DNA of 64,000 bases from assembly GCF_003788635.1 (NCBI RefSeq), contig NZ_AYKH01000009.1, positions 1-64,000 of the forward strand, written 5' to 3'. Source of the DNA: Salinisphaera orenii subsp. orenii MK-B5 (GTDB taxonomy: Bacteria > Pseudomonadota > Gammaproteobacteria > Nevskiales > Salinisphaeraceae). The number at the start of each line of letters is the position of its first letter. Within the stretch, counting starts at the first letter, position 1. Below the pieces are notes generated by a model. It saw only the letters and a list, made by a program, of their open reading frames with translations. It was not told the DNA's origin and made no database searches. This document shows, in pieces, positions 38,148 through 46,652 of this stretch. The position numbers were made by a program, and so were the translations under genes.

Positions 38148-38310
38148 CACAAGTCTCCAGTAGTCGGACAGACTCCGAAGCTTGGACCGCGCCGGGCCGC
38201 ACCCATCGCATCGTTTTCGACGCTTTTCGGGTGCGGCACCGCAAGTGCCGGGGGACGCGGGACATTCTCCTGGCACGCCGGACGAACGGCGGTACCGGAG
38301 TGGCCGCGGC

Positions 38311-39420
38311 TCAGTAGGCGCCGGTCAGTCGCGCGAGCGGCCCCGGCGCGGGGCGCGGCGCGGCCGTCAGCTCGCGTATATGGCGCTGTAGCGCCGTGAT
38401 CGCGGGCGCGAGCCCGTCGCTGCGATGGCGCGCGGTGGCACGGGCGTAGGCCGGCACGTTGTCCAGAAAACCGCCGAGCCGGTTCAGCGGCAGCCGGTGC
38501 AGCGACGCGCTTTCGCCGACGCCCATCGTCACCAGCGCGCGGGCGTTGAGGCGTTGCTCGACGGCGTCCTCGGGCAGGGCGAGTACCGGTTTGCCGAGAT
38601 GGATCGCCTCCGAGAGCAGCTGGTTGCCGGCGGTCGAGACCACCGCGCGCGCGGCGGCCAGATCGTCGATGAAGCCCTGCTGCGACGGCGCTTTGAAGTG
38701 GAGATTGGCGCTGCGGCCGCGATGGGCCGTGCCGTAGACGATCACCGGTTCGCCGCAGGCGCGCAGGGCGGTGTCGAGCGCCGCGGTGTACTGGTGCGCG
38801 CCCTTGTTGAGATAGACGATCAGCGCATCGCCGGTCTCCGGCCGGGCCGTGCGTACCGGCGTGCGGAGGATCGGACCCACCACCTGCACGTTCGCGCGCC
38901 GCGGCGGCGCCGGGTAGAAGCTGGACACGATCACCCGGTCCGGATCACCCATGAAGACACGGTAGCCGAGGCCGTCGCGGCGCCCTGCGATGGCGTCGCC
39001 CGGCGCGAAGTCGCAGTGGCAATAGGCCATGATGCCGACATGATCGAAGCCGATGCGCGGGATACCGTGGTGGCGCGCGAAGCGGTGGCCGTAGGTTTCC
39101 GAATCCGAGATCACCAGATTCGGTTCGAAGTCCGCCATCTGCTGCCAGACCGTGCGCGTGCGCGGGCCCGCCGCGAGCAGGTCCGCCACCCGCGGCGCGT
39201 TGCGCCAGAGCGTGCGGCGCGCGCAGATGCGCCCGTTGACGCCGTACTGATAGCCGATGACCGGGATCTCGATGCTGTCGTGGGCGCCGCGCAGCATTTC
39301 GTGGGCATCGCGGCCGGCGAACACGCGCACGGTGTGCTGGCGCTCCAGAGCGGGCAGCACGGCAGCGCTGCGCATGGCGTGGCCGCGGCCGTAGCCCATG
39401 ACGGTGTAGGCGATTCGCAT
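38311..39420 (-). CDS. MJ1255-type glycosyltransferase (GT-B, MurG-like)
   Basis: A 369-residue protein whose N-terminus MRIAYTVMGYGRGHAMRSAA matches the GxGxGHA-R loop of TIGR00661-type transferases. The C-terminal half contains VSTAGNQLLSEAIHLGKPVLALP, the nucleotide-sugar-binding region of GT-B enzymes such as MurG. Acceptor and donor are unknown. It lies 71 bp behind the chorismatase gene on the same strand, in a run with a heptosyltransferase-like gene, which suggests a role in decorating an envelope compound. Confidence 0.8.
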   Translation of the reverse strand: MRIAYTVMGYGRGHAMRSAAVLPALERQHTVRVFAGRDAHEMLRGAHDSIEIPVIGYQYGVNGRICARRTLWRNAPRVADLLAAGPRTRTVWQQMADFEPNLVISDSETYGHRFARHHGIPRIGFDHVGIMAYCHCDFAPGDAIAGRRDGLGYRVFMGDPDRVIVSSFYPAPPRRANVQVVGPILRTPVRTARPETGDALIVYLNKGAHQYTAALDTALRACGEPVIVYGTAHRGRSANLHFKAPSQQGFIDDLAAARAVVSTAGNQLLSEAIHLGKPVLALPEDAVEQRLNARALVTMGVGESASLHRLPLNRLGGFLDNVPAYARATARHRSDGLAPAITALQRHIRELTAAPRPAPGPLARLTGAY

Positions 39421-39491
39421 GGCACGGCCTCCGCGTCGGGTCTGTCGACGAGGCTAGGCGCCGGTGATGACGCGACCGTGACCGGCGTGTG

Positions 39492-40451
39492 TCAGTCCAG
39501 CGTCATCTGGGCCTCGAACTCGACCAGCAGGTCGTCCCGGCACAGCGGCGCGTGCAGCAGCACGCGCGGGATCGCCGGCAGCCGGGCGTCGAGCACCGCG
39601 ATCACCGTTTCGGCATCGGCCGGGTCGCGCAGATAGGCCTTCACGCACTGCAGATCGCCGGGCTTCATGCGCCGCCCGATGGCCGGCTCCGCGGCCTCGA
39701 TCACCGCGGCGACATTGTCCAGTGCCTCGCCGGCCTGGGCTTCGACGTCGCCGGCGTGCCGGGTGGCGTGGCCGACGATGCTCGCGGTGCCGGAGATCAG
39801 CAGAAAACGGGCCCCGGCCAGATTCGCGACGCCGGCGCGGGCGAAGGCCGGGGCCCGGATGCCGTAGTCCCGCGGATAGCGATAGGCGCTGACCTGGCGC
39901 GGGTTCTCGATCGGCCGGACGCTGTCGCGCCCGAGCAGCGCGTGCATGCGCAGGCCGTGGCGGTGGCCGGCGACCAGCGTGGCCGGGGGCAGCGGCTCGA
40001 TCGCGCCCCCGGGGGCGTCGAGCGCCTCGGCGCGTCCCCGGCAGAAGCGCTGGTAGCGCTGGTCGTCGCCCGCGCCGGCGGTGGGCTCGGACAGCCAGTG
40101 CCAGATGCGCTGCACGCGGGGCAGATCGAGCGCGCGCTGGAGTGCGATCAGCTCCCGGTAGGCGGTCTCGCCGGCCCGCTGTATCGCCGCCGGATCGGCG
40201 GCATCGTCGTCGATGTGGCAGGCGGCGAAGGCGATGTCGGGGCCGCGTCGATACGACCAGCCCGCCATCGTGCCGGTCTCGACCGGGCCGTCATCCGGGC
40301 ACTGCCAGCGTTCGGTCTCGAAATCGCCCGCGATCACCGGCAGCGGGCAGCAGAACACGTCGGCGTCGGGCGCGAAGGCCACGCGGGCGAGCGTCGCGTC
40401 GTCAGCGTCGGCGTCGGCGCGCCAGCGCAGGCCGGTCGGAGCGTCGGGCAT
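39492..40451 (-). CDS. Chorismatase, FkbO/Hyg5/XanB2 family
   Basis: A 319-residue protein with the RidA-like two-domain fold of chorismatases. Family segments include FLISGTASIVGHATRHAGDVEAQ and the N-terminal half with RIWHWLSEPTAG. Members hydrolyse chorismate to 3-hydroxybenzoate, 4-hydroxybenzoate or dihydroxycyclohexadienoate; XanB2 of Xanthomonas supplies 3- and 4-hydroxybenzoate for xanthomonadin pigment and ubiquinone. Which product is made here cannot be read by eye. Its place between two glycosyltransferases resembles pigment or aryl-polyene loci, but no ketosynthases are present. ATG at 40451 is chosen; a longer frame runs into the upstream gene. Confidence 0.78.
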   Translation of the reverse strand: MPDAPTGLRWRADADADDATLARVAFAPDADVFCCPLPVIAGDFETERWQCPDDGPVETGTMAGWSYRRGPDIAFAACHIDDDAADPAAIQRAGETAYRELIALQRALDLPRVQRIWHWLSEPTAGAGDDQRYQRFCRGRAEALDAPGGAIEPLPPATLVAGHRHGLRMHALLGRDSVRPIENPRQVSAYRYPRDYGIRAPAFARAGVANLAGARFLLISGTASIVGHATRHAGDVEAQAGEALDNVAAVIEAAEPAIGRRMKPGDLQCVKAYLRDPADAETVIAVLDARLPAIPRVLLHAPLCRDDLLVEFEAQMTLD

Positions 40452-40521
40452 GCGGGTCAAACGGGCGGATGGCGACGAGCAGTCTAGCCGGCACGCGCGC
40501 ACCGGGCCAGCGCCGGCCGCC

Positions 40522-41682
40522 TCAAGCCACGCCCGATGCCTGCTCCGCGGCCAGCACCCGGGCGGCGGCACGCGCGGCCTCGGCGCCGGTGAACGTCTCG
40601 CCGGCGACGCTGGTGCAGCCCTGACCGAGGGGCGCGTAGGCTTCGGGACGGGTCGCCCGGAACAGCCCGACGACCGGTACGCCGGCGGCCGCGGCCAGGT
40701 GCATGGGGCCGCTGTCGGCGGCCGTGAAGACCGACAGTCGGGACAGCAGCGCGGCGAGCACGTCCAGCTCGGCCACGGCCACGCTGGCGGTGTCGGCGGT
40801 CGGCTCCGCCCCGGGCGGGCGGATTTCGAGCAGGGTGGCCGCGGGCGCGAGGTGATGCATCTGCTCGCACCAGTCCCGCCACCAGGCCGCGGGCAGCGCC
40901 TTGCGACCGGTCGCCCGGGTGAAGAACCCGATCACCGGGCCGCGGGTCGGACCCGGTCCGAGTGCCTCGACCCAGTGGGCGCGGGCGGCCGTCTGCGCGC
41001 GATTGTCGGGAAACACCGCCAGCGTGTCGAAGGTCTTGAAATCCAGCTCGTCGACGCTGTCGGTCAGCAGCGCGACCGCCTGCTCGGCCTGATGTCGGCT
41101 GTTCGCCCGGCCGGCGGCGTGGGTCAGGCGCAGCCACTGGCTGTTCGAGGCGAAGCCCATGCGCTGGCGGGCCCCGGACAGGGCCACGGCGGTGCGGTTG
41201 CTCGAGGAGTTGCCGGTGGGGTCGATGGCGAGGTCGTAGCGTTCCCGGCGCAGGCGCCGGATCAGACCGATCAGCGCGCCGAGGCCGCGCGGCTGCACCC
41301 ACACGCGGCCGATGCCGGGCAGGCTTTCGAGCAGCGGTTTCTGGCGCGGATCGCGGATCAGGACGTCAATCGAGGCCGTGGGCAGGCTGGCGGCCAGTGT
41401 GCGCAGCATCGGCGTCAGGAACAGGATGTTGCCGAGGCGCTTGTTCAGGCGCACCACCAGCACGCGCCGGGTGTCGGCGGCCAGCGGCGCGCGCACCGGC
41501 CGGGCCGTGCCCATGAATCGGGTGAGCCAGCGGTTGAGGCGCTCGCGATTGGCGCGGCGCAGGCGCTTGACCAGCGCGCGCCAGCCGTGGGCGTTGACGG
41601 CGGAATGCGAATCCTGGGCCACGAAGGAATGCAGGTCGAAATCTCTGCGGCGAGCGTGGCGTACAACGGCTGCGGCGCGCAT
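40522..41682 (-). CDS. Glycosyltransferase family 9 (heptosyltransferase-like)
   Basis: A 386-residue GT9 protein. After a roughly 65-residue basic N-terminal extension comes VLVVRLNKRLGNILFLTPMLRTL, the typical opening of ADP-heptose:LPS heptosyltransferases. DLAIDPTGNSSSNRTAVALSGA and the C-terminal AADSGPMHLAAAAGVPVVGLF (donor site) confirm the family. It probably adds a sugar to LPS core or another envelope glycolipid. It starts 22 bp after the histidine kinase gene and is probably co-transcribed with it. Confidence 0.87.
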   Translation of the reverse strand: MRAAAVVRHARRRDFDLHSFVAQDSHSAVNAHGWRALVKRLRRANRERLNRWLTRFMGTARPVRAPLAADTRRVLVVRLNKRLGNILFLTPMLRTLAASLPTASIDVLIRDPRQKPLLESLPGIGRVWVQPRGLGALIGLIRRLRRERYDLAIDPTGNSSSNRTAVALSGARQRMGFASNSQWLRLTHAAGRANSRHQAEQAVALLTDSVDELDFKTFDTLAVFPDNRAQTAARAHWVEALGPGPTRGPVIGFFTRATGRKALPAAWWRDWCEQMHHLAPAATLLEIRPPGAEPTADTASVAVAELDVLAALLSRLSVFTAADSGPMHLAAAAGVPVVGLFRATRPEAYAPLGQGCTSVAGETFTGAEAARAAARVLAAEQASGVA

Positions 41683-41703
41683 GAGTGACGCGTAAAGAAC
41701 GCG

Positions 41704-42987
41704 TTAAGGGCCGGCCAGCCGGAGCTCGATTCGGGTGCCTTCCTCGGGGCGGCTGGCCAGGCGGATGCGCCAGCCGTAGCGGTCGGCGACGCGCTTGACC
41801 AGATACAGCCCCAGCCCGAGGCCCGCGCTCGGCCCCGCGCGATAGCCCCGTTCGAAGGCGCGCCGGATCTGTTCAGTCTGCATTCCCTCGCCGTCGTCGG
41901 CCACGGTCAGCAGGCCGTGGGCCAGGGTGATGCGAATGGTGCCGCCGCCGTGGCGCAGCGCATTGCGCAGCAGATTGCCCACCACGATCACCAGCGCGAT
42001 GCGCGGCGCGCTGACGGTGCAGGGATCCAGGGCGGGTACCGAGACGCCGGCGGGCCCCAGCATCGGCCGGTAGGCGTCGATGACCTCGCGAACGACGTGG
42101 TCGGCGCGGCAGGTGGTTTGTGCACCGTCGGCTTCCTGCGGCTCGTCGCGCGCGAGAAACAGCAGCGCCTCGATCAGTTCGGCCATCTGCCGGGCGGCCC
42201 GGTCGATGCGCGTCAGCGGCGGGCTGCCGGCCACGCGCTCGTCCTGCTGGAGGACTTCGATCGCACCCTGGATCACGGCCAGCGGCGTGCGCAGTTCGTG
42301 GCTGGCGTCCGCGGTGAAGCTGCGCTCGCGCTCGACGAAACCGTCCAGCCGGTTCATGAAGCGGTCGAAGGCGTGGGCGATCAGGCCGACCTCGTAGCCG
42401 TCGAAGCGCCGGGCCAGCGGCTCGGTGCCGGTGCCCGGCTCGAGGTCGCCGAGGTGGTCGGCCAGTGCGTTGATGGGCTTGAGGCTGATCCGGGCGATCC
42501 AGATGCCCAGCGGCACCGCCAGCGCCAGCACGATGAGCGCGAAGGCGATCAGCACGATCTTGAACAGCCGCTGGCGATCCTCGATCGCGGTGATGTCGTA
42601 GGCCAGAAACGCGCGCTTGCCTTCGACGACCGTGGTGGCCACGCGATAGGTGCGATCGGAGAACGTCAGGTTGAGCCCGCGCTGATGCGCCGGCAGTCCG
42701 CGCAGCGGCCGGGGCAGAGTGTCGCGCGCATCGGGCTCGACCACGAAGGCGCGAATGGTCGCCGAGTTCGGCAGCGCGGCCTCGCCCTCGCGCGGGTACT
42801 CGGCCTCGAGCTCGTCGAGTTCGTGCGAGACGATGCCGTTGAGCAGGTCGGTCTCCAGCCGCTCGTTGATCGCGAACAGGGCCACCGCCATGAGCGTCGA
42901 CACCACCGCGACGAACAGGGCGAGCGCGGCGGTGACGCGGAACTGAAGGCTGCCCCCGAGACGCCTCAGCCGGGAGTCAGGCCGCAT
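41704..42987 (-). CDS. Sensor histidine kinase
   Basis: A 427-residue inner-membrane kinase: helix 1 (residues 16-40), a periplasmic sensor of about 100 residues, helix 2 (143-166), HAMP, the H-box FTADASHELRTPLAV (His230), the N-box NLLRNALRHGGG, and the G1/G2 boxes VADDGEGM and GLGLGLYLVKRV. It should phosphorylate the response regulator encoded just upstream, with which it overlaps by 11 bases. The signal is unknown. The sensor domain has no recognisable motif and contains many acidic residues (HELDELEAEYPREGE). Confidence 0.92.
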   Translation of the reverse strand: MRPDSRLRRLGGSLQFRVTAALALFVAVVSTLMAVALFAINERLETDLLNGIVSHELDELEAEYPREGEAALPNSATIRAFVVEPDARDTLPRPLRGLPAHQRGLNLTFSDRTYRVATTVVEGKRAFLAYDITAIEDRQRLFKIVLIAFALIVLALAVPLGIWIARISLKPINALADHLGDLEPGTGTEPLARRFDGYEVGLIAHAFDRFMNRLDGFVERERSFTADASHELRTPLAVIQGAIEVLQQDERVAGSPPLTRIDRAARQMAELIEALLFLARDEPQEADGAQTTCRADHVVREVIDAYRPMLGPAGVSVPALDPCTVSAPRIALVIVVGNLLRNALRHGGGTIRITLAHGLLTVADDGEGMQTEQIRRAFERGYRAGPSAGLGLGLYLVKRVADRYGWRIRLASRPEEGTRIELRLAGP

Positions 42988-43657
42988 CCGGATCGACGAG
43001 TCGATAGCCCATGGTCGGCACCGTGTGGAGCAGCGCGCTGGCGAAGGGCTTGTCGATGGCCGCGCGCAGGGCGTGGATGTGCGTGCGCAGCGCCTCGGAG
43101 TCCGGCGGGTGGTCGCCCCAGATCGCGGCTTCCAGTTCGGCGCGGCGCACGAGCTTGGGCGAGGCGCGCATCAGGGTCTCCAGCAGCCGCAGTGCGGTGG
43201 GCGTCAGGCCGATGTGCTGGCCGGCGCGCTCGGCCTGCCAGGTGTCCAGATCCAGCGTGAGGTCGCCCACCTGCAGCAAATGCTGGCTGCGCCGCGGGCC
43301 GCGGTTGCCCAGCGCAGTCAGGCGGGCCTCGAGTTCCAGCAGGGAGAAGGGCTTGATCAGGTAGTCGTCGGCGCCGGAGGAAAATCCTGCCAGCTTGTCC
43401 TCGAGCGTGTCGCGGGCGGTGAGCATCAGGATTGGCGTCTGTTTGTCGGCCTCCTCGCGCAGGCGCGCGCACAGCGCGAAGCCGTCGATGCCCGGCAGCA
43501 TCAGGTCGAGCACGATGGCGTCGAATTCGTGGACCACCGCCAGATGCAGCCCGGTGACGCCGTCGGTGGCGCTGTCCATGACGTGCCCGCGTGCCGACAG
43601 GAACTCCATGATGTTGGCGGCGAGATCCTCGTTGTCCTCGATGACGAGTATGCGCAT
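42977..43657 (-). CDS. OmpR/PhoB family response regulator
   Basis: A 226-residue regulator. The receiver domain has the acidic pair near residues 7-8, phosphoacceptor Asp51 (IVLDLMLPG), and Lys102 in LIKPF; the C-terminal winged helix includes LTPTALRLLETLMR and RTHIHALRAAIDKPF. It is the first gene of a co-directional run: regulator, kinase, GT9, chorismatase, GT-B and small secreted protein. That layout suggests the system controls the envelope or pigment genes that follow, though this is inferred from position. Confidence 0.93.
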   Translation of the reverse strand: MRILVIEDNEDLAANIMEFLSARGHVMDSATDGVTGLHLAVVHEFDAIVLDLMLPGIDGFALCARLREEADKQTPILMLTARDTLEDKLAGFSSGADDYLIKPFSLLELEARLTALGNRGPRRSQHLLQVGDLTLDLDTWQAERAGQHIGLTPTALRLLETLMRASPKLVRRAELEAAIWGDHPPDSEALRTHIHALRAAIDKPFASALLHTVPTMGYRLVDPDAA

Positions 43658-43749
43658 TGCAGCGGGCGGCGAGCGGGTGCTGGCGCCATCTTAATCAATT
43701 CGCGTGCGGCACGTGACCGGCGCGGGCGCCGCTGGTCTACACTGCGGTC

Positions 43750-44610
43750 ATGACCCGACACGGCACGCGCGGCGCACCGATGACGCAGGCGACCCCGCGC
43801 GGGGTGGTGTTCACCGACCTCGACGCCACGCTGCTCGACCACCACGACTACGGCTGGGCGCCCGCCGCCCCCGCGCTGGCGGCGCTGGCGGCACGTGCGG
43901 TGCCCGTGTGCCTGGTCACGAGCAAGACCCGGGCCGAGGTCGCGGCCCTGCGCCGGGCCCTGGACAACGCGCATCCCTTCGCGGTCGAGAACGGCGGTGC
44001 GGTGGCCGTGCCCCGCGGCTACTTCGAGGGCGCGCCCGTGGACGCCGACACCCCCTGCGACTGCATCACTCTCGGGGCGCCCTACGCCGAACTGCGGGCG
44101 CTGGCGGTCGCGCTGCGCGCCGAGCGCGGCTATCGCTTCACCGGGTTCGGCGACATGGACACCGGCGAGGTCGTCGCGGCGACCGGGCTGGACGAGGCCG
44201 CGGCCGCCGCCGCGCGCCAGCGGGAGGCCTCGGAGCCGCTGCTCTGGCGCGACAGCGAGGCCGCACTGGCCGATTTCACCACCCGCGTGGCCGCCGCGGG
44301 TTTCACCACTCGCACCGGTGGCCGCTTCGTGCATATGCTCGGTCGGGCCGGCAAGGGCGACGCGCTGGCCTGGCTGCGGGCGCGCTTTGCCGCCCGGCAG
44401 GGCCCGATTCTTGCTATCGCACTGGGCGACAGTGCCAATGATGCCGACATGCTCGCCGCGGCCGATATCGGCTATTGGGTCGCGCGGCCGGACGGCAGCT
44501 ATCACGCCCCGGCCGGCGGCGCCATCCGGCACGCGCCGGGGGTTGGTCCGGACGGCTGGGCCGCGGCGATCCGCGCGCTGATCGACAACGACGAACTCCA
44601 GGAGCGCTGA
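43750..44610 (+). CDS. gpgP: Mannosyl/glucosyl-3-phosphoglycerate phosphatase (HAD-IIB)
   Basis: A 286-residue HAD phosphatase of the MPGP family. The catalytic motif is FTDLDATLLD (Asp23 nucleophile, Asp25), SKTRAEV is motif II, and ALGDSANDADMLAAAD is the metal-binding motif IV. It removes the phosphate from glucosyl-3-phosphoglycerate (or the mannosyl analogue) to give the compatible solute. It is one base upstream of gpgS, so the two form an operon. The neighbour's family favours the glucosyl substrate. Starts at 43750 and 43780 are both possible. Confidence 0.88.
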   Translation: MTRHGTRGAPMTQATPRGVVFTDLDATLLDHHDYGWAPAAPALAALAARAVPVCLVTSKTRAEVAALRRALDNAHPFAVENGGAVAVPRGYFEGAPVDADTPCDCITLGAPYAELRALAVALRAERGYRFTGFGDMDTGEVVAATGLDEAAAAAARQREASEPLLWRDSEAALADFTTRVAAAGFTTRTGGRFVHMLGRAGKGDALAWLRARFAARQGPILAIALGDSANDADMLAAADIGYWVARPDGSYHAPAGGAIRHAPGVGPDGWAAAIRALIDNDELQER

Positions 44611-44611
44611 C

Positions 44612-45844
44612 ATGGCCGATTTTCACCAGAACGGCATCATCACCACGCTGCACCGGCTCGGCGAGCGCCCCATCGACGCGCTCGAGGCCGAACTGCGGCG
44701 CTTCGGCCGGCGTCGGCCCATGTCGCTGGTGCTGCCGTGTCTGTATTCCGAGCTGGAGGGCGACGCGCTGCCGGCGATCGTCGATCAGCTGTCCCGCGTC
44801 GACTATCTGGCCGAGATCATCATCGGCCTGGACGCCGCCGACGCCGACCAGTTCGCCCACGCCCACGCCTTCTTCCAGCGCCTCGGCCAGCCGCACCGCG
44901 TACTCTGGAACGACGGCCCGCGCCTGAGCGCGCTCTACGACCGGCTCGACGCCGAGTCGCTGGCGCCGGAGCGCCCGGGCAAGGGCGCCAACGTCTGGAA
45001 CTGCATGGGCTATTTCCTGGCCTCGGGCACCGGGCGCGTGCTGGCCATGCACGACTGCGACATCCGCACCTACGACCGCGATCTGCTCGCGCGCCTGTTC
45101 TATCCGATGGTGCATCCGAACTTCACCTACAAGTTCGCCAAGGGCTATTACGCGCGGGTCGCCGGCGGCGAGATCAACGGCCGCGTCGTGCGGCTGTTCA
45201 CCACGCCGCTGCTGCGGGCGCTGATGACGGTGGTCGGCGACCTGGATTATCTGCGCTACATGGACAGTTTCCGCTACCCGCTGTCGGGCGAGTGCGCGAT
45301 GACCGCCTCGGTGGCCGAATCCATCCGCATTCCCAGCGACTGGGGGCTGGAGGTGGGGATCCTGGCGGAAGTGCACCGCAACTACACGCCCAACGCCATC
45401 TGCCAGGTCGACATCGCCGACGCCTACGACCACAAGCACCAGCCGGTCTCGGACCACGAGGCCGACAACGGCCTGGCCAAGATGAGCACCGACATCGCCA
45501 AGGCGCTGTATCGCAAGCTGGCCACCTACGGTGTGGTCCTCACGCCCGAGACCATCCGCACGATCAAGGCCGTCTATCTGCGCAACGCGCTGGACAGCGT
45601 CGAGCGGTTCTATTTCGATGCCCAGATCAACGGCCTGGACTACGACCGCCACAAGGAGGAGAAGACCGTGGAGGTCTTCGTCGAGGCGATCATCCGGGCC
45701 GGCGAACAGTATCTGGCCAATCCGATGGAAGTGCCGTTCATGCCGACATGGAACCGCGTGCGCGCCGCGCTGCCGGAGTTTCTGAGCGACTTTCACGAAG
45801 CGGTCGAGGCCGACCACGCCGATGCGGTCCGGGCCGCGCGCTAG
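44612..45844 (+). CDS. gpgS: Glucosyl-3-phosphoglycerate synthase (GT81)
   Basis: A 410-residue GT-A glycosyltransferase. Family marks are LPCLYSELEGDALP, GKGANVWNCMGY and the metal-binding HDCDIRTYD (Asp148, Asp150); MDSFRYPLSGECAMT and WGLEVGILAEVHRN are typical of GpgS. It transfers glucose from a nucleotide-glucose to 3-phosphoglycerate, the first step of glucosylglycerate synthesis, an osmolyte used under salt stress and nitrogen limitation. The TAG stop is fused to the end of repeat copy C. Confidence 0.92.
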   Translation: MADFHQNGIITTLHRLGERPIDALEAELRRFGRRRPMSLVLPCLYSELEGDALPAIVDQLSRVDYLAEIIIGLDAADADQFAHAHAFFQRLGQPHRVLWNDGPRLSALYDRLDAESLAPERPGKGANVWNCMGYFLASGTGRVLAMHDCDIRTYDRDLLARLFYPMVHPNFTYKFAKGYYARVAGGEINGRVVRLFTTPLLRALMTVVGDLDYLRYMDSFRYPLSGECAMTASVAESIRIPSDWGLEVGILAEVHRNYTPNAICQVDIADAYDHKHQPVSDHEADNGLAKMSTDIAKALYRKLATYGVVLTPETIRTIKAVYLRNALDSVERFYFDAQINGLDYDRHKEEKTVEVFVEAIIRAGEQYLANPMEVPFMPTWNRVRAALPEFLSDFHEAVEADHADAVRAAR

Positions 45845-46133
45845 GGTCTGCCGACACGTCGTACGCACGCCGCGCCGGCCGCCGCATATCGGCTCCTGGA
45901 GGGCGCGGCCCGCCGATCTCGGCGCGCCACGATCGAGACGCGCCACGCCGCAGGCCGCCGACGATGCGTCGTTCGCGGCCGGCCCGTCGGGTCAAGCGTT
46001 CCCTTGCATCAACAGGATGCGACAATCGCGCCCCGTCGCACGCGGGCGCAGCATGGCCGCGTGGTTCGCGCGCCGCCTCGTCTTGCCGCAGAACGGCGCT
46101 CGGCGCGGGCTCGCACGACGTGACGACAGAGCC
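45843..46133 (-). repeat. MITE-like dispersed element, copy C
   Basis: A roughly 290 bp element in reverse orientation and the most diverged of the four. Left end GGTCTGCCGACACGTCGTAC and right end, reversed, GGCTCTGTCGTCACGTCGTG both match the family ends. Core words read on the minus strand include CTGCGGCGTGGCG, CGATCGTGGCGCGCC and TGCGGCAAGACGAGGCG, the last shared with copies A and D. The left end begins inside the gpgS TAG stop. It separates gpgS from the ivy gene, and no gene of its own is supported. Confidence 0.75.
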
Positions 46134-46163
46134 GACTCCATTCCCGCCGAAGAAGACGATGCC

Positions 46164-46607
46164 ATGAACCGCACTCGATTGATCCGCGCCGCCGCGCTGC
46201 TGGCGCTTGTGTCGACGGCCGCCGGCGCCACGGCGGCCGAGGGTGACGAGTCACTCTATCCGAGCGAACTCAGACAGCAGCGGCCGGCGGTCGCCGCGCA
46301 GTATCAGGCGATGATCGAGCCGGTCGCGGACGAGCACGGCTGGGTCGAGGACGGCGGTACCGAGACGCCGATCAGCCGAATCACGCTCGACGGCAGCGAA
46401 TACGTGGTCCTGTCGGGCTGCAAGCCGCACGATTGCTCTGCCGAAAGTCTCGTCACCCTCCTGCGGCCGGGCGGCGACGCGGCCGTCGGCGCGCTGGCCG
46501 TCAATCGGGGTGACGCCGGCTTCGGCCCGAAACGCTCGACGCTGACCTGGCTCGGCGAGCCCGACCGGGCAGAGCGGCGCTTCATTGCGGCCTATCTGTT
46601 CCGCTAG
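46164..46607 (+). CDS. ivy: Ivy family lysozyme inhibitor
   Basis: A 147-residue secreted protein with a signal peptide to about residue 25 (AAGATAAE). It contains the hallmark loop CKPHDC at 86-91, which in E. coli Ivy forms a disulfide-closed loop whose histidine enters the lysozyme active site. It protects peptidoglycan against c-type lysozyme or controls endogenous lytic transglycosylases. Start ATG at 46164 behind a purine-rich GAAGAAGAC. Repeat copy C ends 30 bp upstream, so the element sits in or next to its promoter. Convergent with the GH13 gene. Confidence 0.85.
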   Translation: MNRTRLIRAAALLALVSTAAGATAAEGDESLYPSELRQQRPAVAAQYQAMIEPVADEHGWVEDGGTETPISRITLDGSEYVVLSGCKPHDCSAESLVTLLRPGGDAAVGALAVNRGDAGFGPKRSTLTWLGEPDRAERRFIAAYLFR

Positions 46608-46652
46608 CGGATGCCGGCGGCGCGGGGCGCATGCGGCCTCTGATCGCGGGCG

